32,405 bases of DNA, from positions 1 to 32,405 of the forward strand of contig JAUHXR010000068.1 of NCBI GenBank assembly GCA_030426845.1, given 5' to 3'. Position 1 is the first letter of the stretch. Every line of letters begins with the position of its first letter. A program made the translations under genes and the position numbers. Positions 22,456-29,542 of this stretch are shown here, in pieces. Below the pieces are notes generated by a model. That model worked only from the letters and a program-made list of their open reading frames with translations, had not been told where the DNA came from and ran no database searches. The stretch is from Polyangia bacterium. Its GTDB lineage: Bacteria > Myxococcota_A > Polyangia > Polyangiales > Sandaracinaceae.

Positions 22456-24087
22456 ATGAGAGCCGCGAGCCGCCGCCGTATCGTAGCCTCCGGGCTGGCC
22501 CTCCTGGTGCTCACGGGCGCCGCGGGCTCCTGCTCGGGGGATCACGCCTCGACCACCGCGCCCCCCGCGCCACGACCGGCGATGCGCCTGCTCGTGGTCA
22601 CCGACCTCGACGGCTACCTGGAGCCCTGCGGCTGCACGAGCCGGCCGCTCGGGGGCATCGACCGGATGGCCGCACGGATCGCGTCGCTCCGGGCCGAGGG
22701 CGTGCCCACCGCGGTGGTGATGGCGGGCAACCTGCTGTTCCACGGCGCGCCGCACGGCGGCGACGCGGAGCGCGCGCGCGACCAGGAGATGTTCCGGGCC
22801 GAGGCGCTCGTGGGGATCCTCGACGCGATCGACGTCACCGCCGCGAACGTGGGCCCGCTCGATCTCGCGTTCGGGGCCGACACCTTCGCGGACCTCGCCG
22901 ACGACGCGGGCTTCCCGCTCCTCGCGGCCGGCGCGGCGATCGAGGGGCGCGACGGCGCGCTCGCGGCCACGCGCACCCAGCGCGTCGGCGATCTCACCCT
23001 GGGCCTCGTCGGCCTCGCGTCGCTCGAGGGCCCCGACGGCCAGACGCCGGACGGCCTTCGCGTATCGCAAGACGACCTGCGGGCCGCCGGCCGCGACGCG
23101 GTGCGATCGTTGCGGGCCGAGGGCGCGGACGTGATCGTCGCGCTCGTCACCGGCGACCGCCGCGCGGCGCGCCGGGTCGCGACCGGGATCGAGGGCATCG
23201 ACTTCGTGATCCACGGAGGGCTCGATCAGGCCGAGGTCAACATACCCGCGGTGACGGACGGAGCGGCCGTGATCCACGCGGGCCGCCAGGGCCAGGGGGT
23301 CGTCGTGCTCGACGTCTTCCCCGGCGAGGGCGAGGCCTGGCGCGACGCGAGCGAGTGGACCCGGGAGGCGCGGCGCGGCCACCTCGAGGGCCGCATCGCG
23401 ACCCTCGCGCGCCGGGTCGCCGAGTGGGAGCGCGACGAGGGCGTGGACGAGGCCGATCTCGCTCGCCAGCGCGGCCGCCTCGCCGCCCTGCGCGAGGAGC
23501 TCGCCGGGCTCGAGGGCGCGCCGCGGGTGAGGGGGCGCGCGTTCGCGGCCCGCTACGAGGAGCTCGCCCCCGACGCGGCCCGTGACGACGCGATCACCGC
23601 GCGCATGGCCGCGCTCGACCAACGCACCAACGAGCACAACCGCACGCTCTTCGCGGACTGGGAGCCCGAGCCCGCGCCCGAAGGCCAGCCCCACTACCTC
23701 GGTTCGGAGGCGTGCCGGGGCTGCCACACGGCGGCCTTCAACTGGTGGCGCGGCCACGCCCACGGCCGGGCCTACGCGACGCTGGAGACCCGCAACAAGA
23801 ATTTCAACCTGAGCTGCGTCGGCTGCCACGTGACCGGCTACCTGGAGCCGGGCGGATCGACCGTGACCCACGTCGAGCGCCTCCAGGACGTGGGCTGCGA
23901 GAGCTGCCACGGCCCCGGCTCGCAGCACGCGGCCGACCCGACCGGCGCGGCGGTCAACGTGCGCGGCGACACCCCCGAGACGACGTGCGTCCGCTGCCAC
24001 AACGAGGAGCACTCGGACACGTTCGACTACGCGACGTACCGCCAGCTCCTGCGGGCCCCCGGCCACGGCCTCCCGGCTTCCGAGTAG
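22456..24087 (+). CDS. Tetraheme cytochrome c fused to a degenerate metallophosphoesterase domain, lipoprotein
   Basis: 543-residue exported protein. A signal sequence ends in AGSC with Cys26 as probable lipidation site. Residues 43-320 resemble the calcineurin-like/5'-nucleotidase domain often attached to multiheme cytochromes (DLDGYLEPCGCTSRPLGGIDRMA, AANVGPLDLAFG), but the first metal motif DxH reads Asp50-Leu-Asp52 and the GNHE-type motif reads NVGPLDL, so catalysis is doubtful. Residues about 325-400 are a charged helix. The C-terminus (about 410-543) is a cytochrome c554-like domain with four CxxCH heme sites at 420, 454, 481 and 511 plus extra histidines (GHAHGRAY) as distal ligands. 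The start is ATG at 22456. It suggests periplasmic electron transfer; the partner is unknown. Confidence 0.87.
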   Translation: MRAASRRRIVASGLALLVLTGAAGSCSGDHASTTAPPAPRPAMRLLVVTDLDGYLEPCGCTSRPLGGIDRMAARIASLRAEGVPTAVVMAGNLLFHGAPHGGDAERARDQEMFRAEALVGILDAIDVTAANVGPLDLAFGADTFADLADDAGFPLLAAGAAIEGRDGALAATRTQRVGDLTLGLVGLASLEGPDGQTPDGLRVSQDDLRAAGRDAVRSLRAEGADVIVALVTGDRRAARRVATGIEGIDFVIHGGLDQAEVNIPAVTDGAAVIHAGRQGQGVVVLDVFPGEGEAWRDASEWTREARRGHLEGRIATLARRVAEWERDEGVDEADLARQRGRLAALREELAGLEGAPRVRGRAFAARYEELAPDAARDDAITARMAALDQRTNEHNRTLFADWEPEPAPEGQPHYLGSEACRGCHTAAFNWWRGHAHGRAYATLETRNKNFNLSCVGCHVTGYLEPGGSTVTHVERLQDVGCESCHGPGSQHAADPTGAAVNVRGDTPETTCVRCHNEEHSDTFDYATYRQLLRAPGHGLPASE

Positions 24088-24150
24088 GGGCCAGGCACGG
24101 CCGCGCAGGCGGTCCGGAGCTCCACCGCGCGGGCGACCCGGGCTCGAGCC

Positions 24151-25044
24151 TCAGAGCCGGGGCAGCGGGCCGTCCTCGAAGCCCCGTCCGAGCTGGAGCA
24201 CCAGCTCCTCGAGCTGCTCGCGCTCGCCTCGGCGGGCCCGGCTCAGCGCCGCCATCGCGGCCGCCCTCACCCGCTCGCGGTCCGGCTCGTAGCGGGTCCG
24301 GCCGACGAAGCGGCCCCACTCGACGATCGGCTCGGCCTGGCCGGGGCAACGCTCCACCCGCGCCTCGAGCCCGCGCGCGCCGAGATCGACCCGGCCGCGG
24401 TCCGCCTGGGCGAGCGCGTGCCACCAGTAGGCGCCCCGCGCGTAGTCGAGGTGCCCGAACCGGAGCGCCAGCTCCCGCCACACGAAGCGCGCCGCGTGGG
24501 TGTCCTGGCGCACCCGGTGGAGGTAGCGCCCGAGCAGGAACAGCGCGTGGGCGGCCGCCGGCTCGGGCCGCTCGGCCCACGCGATCGCCTCGAGCTGGGC
24601 CTGGCCCGCGTCCGGGTCGCGCGAGAGCAGCCGCTCGGCCAGCGCGAGGCGCGCGCCGACGTCGTCCGGATCGTCCGCGATCTGCCGCTCGAGCGCGCCG
24701 ACCGCGTCCTCGCAGGCCATCGCGTGCCGGGCCTCCGCGAGCCAGCCGGCCGCGTCGCGGAAGCTGCTCACCCGCTCGCGCTCGGCGCCGTCCGGCTCGC
24801 AGATCACCACCGTCGGCAGATCGAGGATCGCGAAGCGCTCGACGAGCGGCCGGGTGCTCGGGAGGTCGAAGTCGACCCGCACGCCGAGGACTCCGTCGAG
24901 CACCGCGTCCACCGCCTGGGTGCGCAGCACCTCGCGGTCGAGGTCGCCGCACATCGAGCACCAGCTCGCGTCGAACTTCAGCGCGATCGGCCGCCCGTCG
25001 GCGCGCGCGAGGGCCTCGTCGAACGTCAGGTCCAGCCACTCCAT
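24151..25044 (-). CDS. Thioredoxin-fold protein with TPR-like helical tail
   Basis: 297-residue, no signal peptide, so probably cytoplasmic. Residues 1-110 form a thioredoxin domain: PIALKFDASWCSMCGDLDREVL with active-site Cys29-Ser-Met-Cys32, and LDLPTVVI with the cis-proline. The remainder is alpha-helical with TPR-like pairs (DPDDVGARLALAERLLSRDPDAG, AHALFLLGRYLH, LDYARGAYWWHALAQ). It is a likely thiol reductase or scaffold; the exact role is unknown. ATG at 25044 lies 10 nt after the stop of the cupin gene, making it the last gene of the ArsS-containing operon. The -10-like TAGACT overlapping that stop is probably chance. Confidence 0.83.
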   Translation of the reverse strand: MEWLDLTFDEALARADGRPIALKFDASWCSMCGDLDREVLRTQAVDAVLDGVLGVRVDFDLPSTRPLVERFAILDLPTVVICEPDGAERERVSSFRDAAGWLAEARHAMACEDAVGALERQIADDPDDVGARLALAERLLSRDPDAGQAQLEAIAWAERPEPAAAHALFLLGRYLHRVRQDTHAARFVWRELALRFGHLDYARGAYWWHALAQADRGRVDLGARGLEARVERCPGQAEPIVEWGRFVGRTRYEPDRERVRAAAMAALSRARRGEREQLEELVLQLGRGFEDGPLPRL

Positions 25045-25054
25045 GGGCCGGAGT

Positions 25055-26026
25055 CTACCCTCCGCGCGACGGATCCTCGGGCCCCGACGGGATGAACACG
25101 CGCACGGCCACGAAGGGCTCCCCGGGATCGGCGACGAAGGCGTGGAGCGCGTCCGCCGGCACGTAGGCCGCGGCGCCGGGCGCGAGGCGGACGGAGCGGC
25201 CGGCGACGGTCAGCGCGCCGCCGCCCCGCTCGACGAACAGCACCTCCGCCGCCTCGGCGTGCCGGTGCTCCGCGACGACGAGCCCGGGGTCGCCTTCGAG
25301 CAGGCTCAGCCCGCCGCGGCGCGCGCCGTCCGCGTGCAGCAGGACCCGCGCCCGCAGCGCGCCGCCGTGATCGTCGAGGGCCGGGGTCGTGCGCACCGAG
25401 GCGACGCGCAGCTCGCGGCGCAGGGGGTCGCGGTCCTCAGGCTCCGCCTCGCACGCCATGTCGCCCGGCTCGGTCGGGCCGGGCTCGGTCAGGCTGGGCT
25501 CGCCCGCGCCTTCCGCCCGCACGAACGCGACCACGCTCCGCGCCTGGCGATCGCCGAGGTTCTGCACGAGCCCGTCCGCCTCGGCCGCGAAGCGCACCGC
25601 GTCGCCCGGGTAGAGGGTGCCCGGCGCGCTCGCCGGGGCGATGCCGGCCCCGACCACCCGAAGCTCGCCCTCGCGCACGAGCAGCAACACATCCTGACAC
25701 GCCCCGGTCGGCGGCCGGTAGCTCCCGCCCGGATCGAGCGTGAGGCTCGCCACCCGCACGCGCGCCGGCTCGGCGGGCCGCGGCGTCAGCTCGGCCGGCT
25801 GGAGCACCTGGGGCTCGAGCCCGCCCACGCCGGTCAGCACGCGGATGGCGGGCTGCATCTCCTCGGTGACCGAGTCGAGCGCGGGCGCGGTCGTGCCACC
25901 GGCGACCGCCTCGGGCTCGGGGGCCCGCGCCGACTCGGGGGCCGCGCCGCACCCGACGAGCAGCGCGGTGAGCAGCGCGGTGAGCAGCGCGGTGAACGAG
26001 GCGGGAAGTGACGCGGCCCGGGTCAG
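25055..26026 (-). CDS. Bicupin lipoprotein, apparently starting at CTG
   Basis: About 323 residues. A hydrophobic stretch with TALLTALLTALLVGC gives a clear lipobox (LVGC), so it is exported and lipid-anchored. The first cupin (about 65-150) has lost its metal histidines. The second (about 215-315) keeps EHRHAEAAEVLFVERGGG and a later His in DALHAF, the HxH...E...H set, so it may bind a metal. No ATG, GTG or TTG occurs in frame near the signal peptide; the only sensible start is CTG at 26026-26024, overlapping the arsS stop as CTGA, the same layout as the GTGA and ATGA overlaps elsewhere here. The long open frame upstream of it is a shadow of arsS. Its role in arsenic metabolism is untested. 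Confidence 0.75.
   Translation of the reverse strand: MTRAASLPASFTALLTALLTALLVGCGAAPESARAPEPEAVAGGTTAPALDSVTEEMQPAIRVLTGVGGLEPQVLQPAELTPRPAEPARVRVASLTLDPGGSYRPPTGACQDVLLLVREGELRVVGAGIAPASAPGTLYPGDAVRFAAEADGLVQNLGDRQARSVVAFVRAEGAGEPSLTEPGPTEPGDMACEAEPEDRDPLRRELRVASVRTTPALDDHGGALRARVLLHADGARRGGLSLLEGDPGLVVAEHRHAEAAEVLFVERGGGALTVAGRSVRLAPGAAAYVPADALHAFVADPGEPFVAVRVFIPSGPEDPSRGG
25958..25993 (-). repeat. Three exact 12-bp tandem repeats in the signal peptide
   Basis: gagcagcgcggt (plus strand) repeats three times without interruption, encoding the TALL-TALL-TALL core of the bicupin lipoprotein's signal peptide. It is a slippage-prone, in-frame array within the membrane-spanning core. Confidence 0.97.
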
Positions 26027-27105
26027 GCGGTGGAGCCGCCGCAGCTCGAGCCCGCCCCCGCGGTGCAGCCGAAGCAGTGACGATCCACCGCGATCGCCCG
26101 CCGCTCGAGCGCCGCGAGGTCGAAGTCCCGCACGTGGGCGGGCGCGCCGCGCACCGGCAGCTCGAGCATCTGGTTGAAGTCGCATCCGTAGAGCGTCCCG
26201 TCCCAGCCCACCGAGATCGTCGAGCGGCACATCACGCCCGCCGCGGCCGAGGGGTTGAACGAGGCTACCAGCTCCGCGAGGTACGCCTCGAGGTTGCCCG
26301 ACTCGATCAGCCACTCGAGGTAGCGGCTGATCGGCATGTTCGTCATGCAGTAGAGCGCGTCGAAGCTCACGTCGTGCCGGCGCTCCAGCTCTCGCTTCCA
26401 CTCTCGCTCCAGCGCGACCTGGTCCCCCGGGAGGAACGCCCCCACCGGGTTGGTCACGAGCGCGAGGCGCCGCCGCGGATCGCCTTGCCCGTAGCCCACC
26501 GCGTTCAGACGGCCGAGCGCGCGGATCGACCTCTCGTAGACGCCGTCGCCGCGCTGGCGATCGGTGCTCAGCCGCGCGTAGTGCGGGAGCGAGGCGACGA
26601 CCTCGACCTCGTGCGCGGCGAAGAACTCCGGCAGGTCACGGTGGCTCGGGGTCTCGAGGATCGTGAGGTTGCAGCGATCCATCACGCGGCGGCCGAGGCC
26701 GCGGATCTGCTCGACGAGCCAGCGGAAGCTCGGGTTCATCTCGGGGGCGCCGCCGGTGATGTCGACGAGCGGGATCGACGTGGCCGCGAGCACCTCGAGG
26801 CAGCGCTCCATCGTCTCGCGCGTCATCTCCTCGCGGCGGTCCGGGCCGGCGTCGACGTGGCAGTGACGGCACGCCTGGTTGCACACCTTGCCGACGTTGA
26901 TCTGGAGCACCTCGATCCCCGACGGCGTGAGCGGCCAGAGGCCCGCGCCAGCGAGCGCATCCTCCACCTCGCGCGCGAGCGGGAGGGCTTGGAGCGTCGC
27001 GAGCTGGTTCGGCGCCTCCGCGAGGGGCAGCCGCCGAGCCCGCAGGCTGCGAGTGGCGGGGCCGGCCTTGTCGCCCGGCGCCGAGCGCGCAACCGGGTCG
27101 GTCAC
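26023..27105 (-). CDS. arsS: Arsenosugar biosynthesis radical SAM protein ArsS
   Basis: Radical SAM enzyme thought to join the 5'-deoxyadenosyl moiety to methylated arsenic in arsenosugar formation. Of 360 residues, seen: the [4Fe-4S] motif CNQACRHC (Cys75, Cys79, Cys82) followed by HVDAGPDR, DITGGAPEMNP, VMDRCNLTIL, ALYCMTNMPISRYLEWL, and the C-terminal cysteine-rich end CDFNQM...DRHCFGCTAGAGSSCGG, typical of the ArsS family and probably binding a further cluster. The start is GTG at 27105, overlapping the preceding stop as GTGA; a longer open frame upstream is not used. The AhpD-like gene before it is the usual ArsS partner. The methyltransferase ArsM is not in the window. Confidence 0.92.
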   Translation of the reverse strand: MTDPVARSAPGDKAGPATRSLRARRLPLAEAPNQLATLQALPLAREVEDALAGAGLWPLTPSGIEVLQINVGKVCNQACRHCHVDAGPDRREEMTRETMERCLEVLAATSIPLVDITGGAPEMNPSFRWLVEQIRGLGRRVMDRCNLTILETPSHRDLPEFFAAHEVEVVASLPHYARLSTDRQRGDGVYERSIRALGRLNAVGYGQGDPRRRLALVTNPVGAFLPGDQVALEREWKRELERRHDVSFDALYCMTNMPISRYLEWLIESGNLEAYLAELVASFNPSAAAGVMCRSTISVGWDGTLYGCDFNQMLELPVRGAPAHVRDFDLAALERRAIAVDRHCFGCTAGAGSSCGGSTA

Positions 27106-27434
27106 ATCGAGATCTTTTCCGCGCGGTTGCGCATCTGGATCCCGTGCACCAGCGAGGCGCCCCCGCGGAGCGCGGCCGCGACGTGGACCGCCTCGGTCAT
27201 CTGGTCGAGATCGGCGCCCTTGCGCAGGCAGTCCTTGCTGTAGCTGTCGATGCAGTACGGGCACTGGATCGCGTGGGCCACGCCGAGCGCGATGAGCGCC
27301 TTCTCCCGCGCGGTCAGGGCGCCGTCCTTGAACACCGCGCCGTAGTAGTCGAAGAACTTCTCCGCGAGCTCGGGGACGTTCTCGCCGATCGAGCCGAAGC
27401 GCTCGAGGTCGTGCTGGTCGTAGTAGTGCGTCAT
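27102..27434 (-). CDS. ArsS-associated AhpD-like (carboxymuconolactone decarboxylase family) protein
   Basis: 110-residue alpha-helical protein of the AhpD/CMD family, with the redox pair Cys58-Pro-Tyr-Cys61 in AHAIQCPYCIDSYSKD. The sequence fits the arsenosugar biosynthesis-associated peroxidase-like family that accompanies ArsS. ATG at 27434 has only a weak GGGA upstream; the stop overlaps arsS as GTGA. It is the first gene of the operon arsS, bicupin, thioredoxin-TPR. A peroxidase or disulfide-exchange role is inferred from the family. Confidence 0.9.
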   Translation of the reverse strand: MTHYYDQHDLERFGSIGENVPELAEKFFDYYGAVFKDGALTAREKALIALGVAHAIQCPYCIDSYSKDCLRKGADLDQMTEAVHVAAALRGGASLVHGIQMRNRAEKISM

Positions 27435-27572
27435 CGTCGATCCCGGCCCGGGTTATGGCGTGGGCGGGCGGAGGTTACACCGCGCACGCCGCGGCGCGAG
27501 CGCGCCCGAGGGGTGGGCGGCCCGGGCGGCGGTGCGGATCGCGCGTGCACCGGCCGAGGTACGCTCACGGCC

Positions 27573-29339
27573 ATGACGGAGCACGACCACGATCACTGCC
27601 ACGGCGAGGCGATGGTCACGCCCGAGGCCGACGCCGCGATCGCGCGCAAGGCGCTCGCGGAGGGCGACCTCAAGCACGCGCTCTTCCACGTCGCGGGGGC
27701 GCTCTCCGTCCAGCCCGACGAGCCGCGCTACCTCGCCCTCCTCGAGGAGGTGCTCGCGTCGGTCGACGACCCGGTGGCCCTCGCGGAGACGGAGCCGGGG
27801 GCCTCCTACATGCTCTTCGCGGTCAAGGCGTGGGCGTGGCGCCGCGCCGGGCGCGCGACCGACGCGGCCGCCCTGCTCGTCCGGGTCCTCGAGACGCGTC
27901 CAGACAGCCCCTACGGCGGTTGGCTCCGCGCGTGGATCGCGGACGCCGCGCTCGAGCCGGCCCCGGTGTCTCGCGCGATCGACGTCGCGCTCAGCAACCT
28001 CGACAAGACCGACCTCGGCCGCCGGTACGGAGACCACGCGCGCGCGCTCTTCCTCGACGCGCTCACGACGCTTCGCGCCCGCGAGCCGGCCGCGGCCGAC
28101 ACGAACCTCGCGCTCGGCCGGCTCCTGCGGGTGCTGAGGCGCTATGACGAGGCGATGGCGATCGCCCAGGCGGAGGACGAGCGCGCGCCGACCTACCGGA
28201 CCGCGCTCCTGCTCGGCACGATCGAGCGCGAGCGCGGCGCGCGCGCCGAGGCGGTCCCCTGGTTCCGGCGCGCCGCGGAGCGGGACCCGTCGGACTTCGC
28301 GATCCACCTCGACATCGGCGACACGCTCCTCGGCCTCGGCGACTTCGCCGCGGCGATCGCGGCCTACGAGGCGGCGCTCGCGCGGGATCCGGGCAACGCC
28401 TGGGCGAGCGCGTCGATCCCCTACGCGCGCTTCCGCGCGAGCGGCGCGCTCGCGGACCGGGAGGCGGTCGAGGCCTACGCGGCGGCGCGCCCGGACGACG
28501 GGCGAGCGCAGGGCCTCGTTGCCCGGGTGACGCCGTTCCTCGGCTACCTCCCCGAGCCGAACGAGGCGTGCCTCGGCGTGGTGGGCGGGCTGTGGAGGGG
28601 CGAGATCGACTCCCCGCCGGTCCGGATGGCCTCGACCTCGCTCGAGTCGCCGAGCGCGCTGGCCGCGGCCGACGAGGCCCTCGCCGCGCGCGGCTTCGCG
28701 CCGCCGTCGCGCACCGTCTCGCGCCCGCTCGACCCCGACGTCCGGGTGCCCCTCGCGCGGACCGCCTTCGTGCTCTGGGGCTACGACGACATCACGGCCA
28801 CTCCCGCGGTGCCGCCGCCGTCCGACGAGGTCGCGGCGGCGGTGGCGGAGCTCGCGCGGCGGAGCTTCTCCGCGGTGGCGTGGGCCCGCGAGGCGGAGGC
28901 GATCGCGGGTCGGCTCGGCCCCGCGGCCATCCCCGACCTGCTCGCCAGCACCGTGCACCCGCCGCCGTGGCCCGATGGCTGGGCGCCATGGCATTGGCGC
29001 CAGCAGGTAGCCCTGGCCGCGCCGTTGATCATCGCGCTGTCCGAGGAGGGGTGGGCCGAGAGCGGGCGCCGGGCGGCGCTCCACTCGCTGCTCTTCGGGA
29101 TCCTCGACTGGACGACGACGGGCGGGATCGTCGCGATGACCGAGCTCGCGTTCCGCGGTGGCGCGCCACGCGACGAGGCGCTCGCGTGGTTCGCGGAGCT
29201 GGAGCGGATCCCCGAGAGCCCGAGCGCCTACGGCAACGTCATGGTGCCTCTGGTCGAGTGCATGCTTCAGCTCCCCTTCCTCCCGGCCGAGCGCCGGGAG
29301 ATCCTCCGCGCCCGCCGACGCGGTCTGCTCGCGACCTAG
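27573..29339 (+). CDS. TPR-repeat protein with His-rich N-terminus
   Basis: 588-residue soluble helical protein. The first residues MTEHDHDHCHGEAM form a cluster of four His and one Cys that could bind a metal. TPR-like helices run from about 20 to 320, clearest at YRTALLLGTIERERGARAEAVPWFRRAAERDPSDFAIHLDIGDTLLGLGDFAAAIAAYEAALARDPGNAWA. The C-terminal half (about 330-588) is helical with Trp-rich stretches (WPDGWAPWHWRQQ) and is not recognised. The start is ATG at 27573, fixed by the His-rich segment; TACGCT, -10-like, lies 7 nt upstream but without a good -35. The longer upstream open frame is a shadow of the divergent AhpD-like gene. A scaffold role is likely; the partner is unknown. Confidence 0.8.
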   Translation: MTEHDHDHCHGEAMVTPEADAAIARKALAEGDLKHALFHVAGALSVQPDEPRYLALLEEVLASVDDPVALAETEPGASYMLFAVKAWAWRRAGRATDAAALLVRVLETRPDSPYGGWLRAWIADAALEPAPVSRAIDVALSNLDKTDLGRRYGDHARALFLDALTTLRAREPAAADTNLALGRLLRVLRRYDEAMAIAQAEDERAPTYRTALLLGTIERERGARAEAVPWFRRAAERDPSDFAIHLDIGDTLLGLGDFAAAIAAYEAALARDPGNAWASASIPYARFRASGALADREAVEAYAAARPDDGRAQGLVARVTPFLGYLPEPNEACLGVVGGLWRGEIDSPPVRMASTSLESPSALAAADEALAARGFAPPSRTVSRPLDPDVRVPLARTAFVLWGYDDITATPAVPPPSDEVAAAVAELARRSFSAVAWAREAEAIAGRLGPAAIPDLLASTVHPPPWPDGWAPWHWRQQVALAAPLIIALSEEGWAESGRRAALHSLLFGILDWTTTGGIVAMTELAFRGGAPRDEALAWFAELERIPESPSAYGNVMVPLVECMLQLPFLPAERREILRARRRGLLAT

Positions 29340-29487
29340 TGGGTGCTGGCGAAGGGAGAGGAGGAAGCGAGTTGGGCCGTCGCGGCCGCGCAGGAGCTTG
29401 ATTCGCCGCCGTCGCGGGGCGCCTCCCGGGCGGTAAGCGCCCGCCTCGCCGCCGGCCGCTCCTCGACGATGCCCGAGCCAGCCTCGG

Positions 29488-29518
29488 CGAGCCCCTCGTC
29501 GCTTTTTGGGGGCTCGCG
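29488..29518. promoter_or_regulatory. 9-bp inverted repeat overlapping the kinase promoter
   Basis: GCGAGCCCC (29488-29496) and GGGGCTCGC (29510-29518) form a perfect 9-bp stem with a 13-nt T-rich loop. It lies after the TPR gene and covers the -35 of the kinase promoter, so it may act as the end of one transcript or as an operator for the next. Confidence 0.45.
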
Positions 29519-29535
29519 CGGCGGTCGGGTAGGTT
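29507..29535 (+). promoter_or_regulatory. Candidate promoter of the second kinase gene, leaderless geometry
   Basis: TTGGGG (29507-29512), a 17-nt spacer and TAGGTT (29530-29535), 7 nt before the ATG at 29543. The transcript would start at or within a nucleotide or two of the start codon. No Shine-Dalgarno is present. Confidence 0.4.
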
Positions 29536-29542
29536 CGGCTCG

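Noticed and set aside
22447-24066. 539-codon minus-strand frame over the cytochrome gene
   Set aside because: The plus strand has four CxxCH motifs and a signal peptide; the minus frame has no domain.
24088-24150. Palindrome GGCTCGAGCC as a terminator between convergent genes
   Set aside because: A 10-bp palindrome with no loop or T-run; expected by chance in such GC-rich DNA.
25045-25057. Leaderless promoter for the thioredoxin-TPR gene (TAGACT 7 nt before ATG)
   Set aside because: The hexamer contains the stop codon of the upstream gene and no -35 is present; the gene is more likely co-transcribed.
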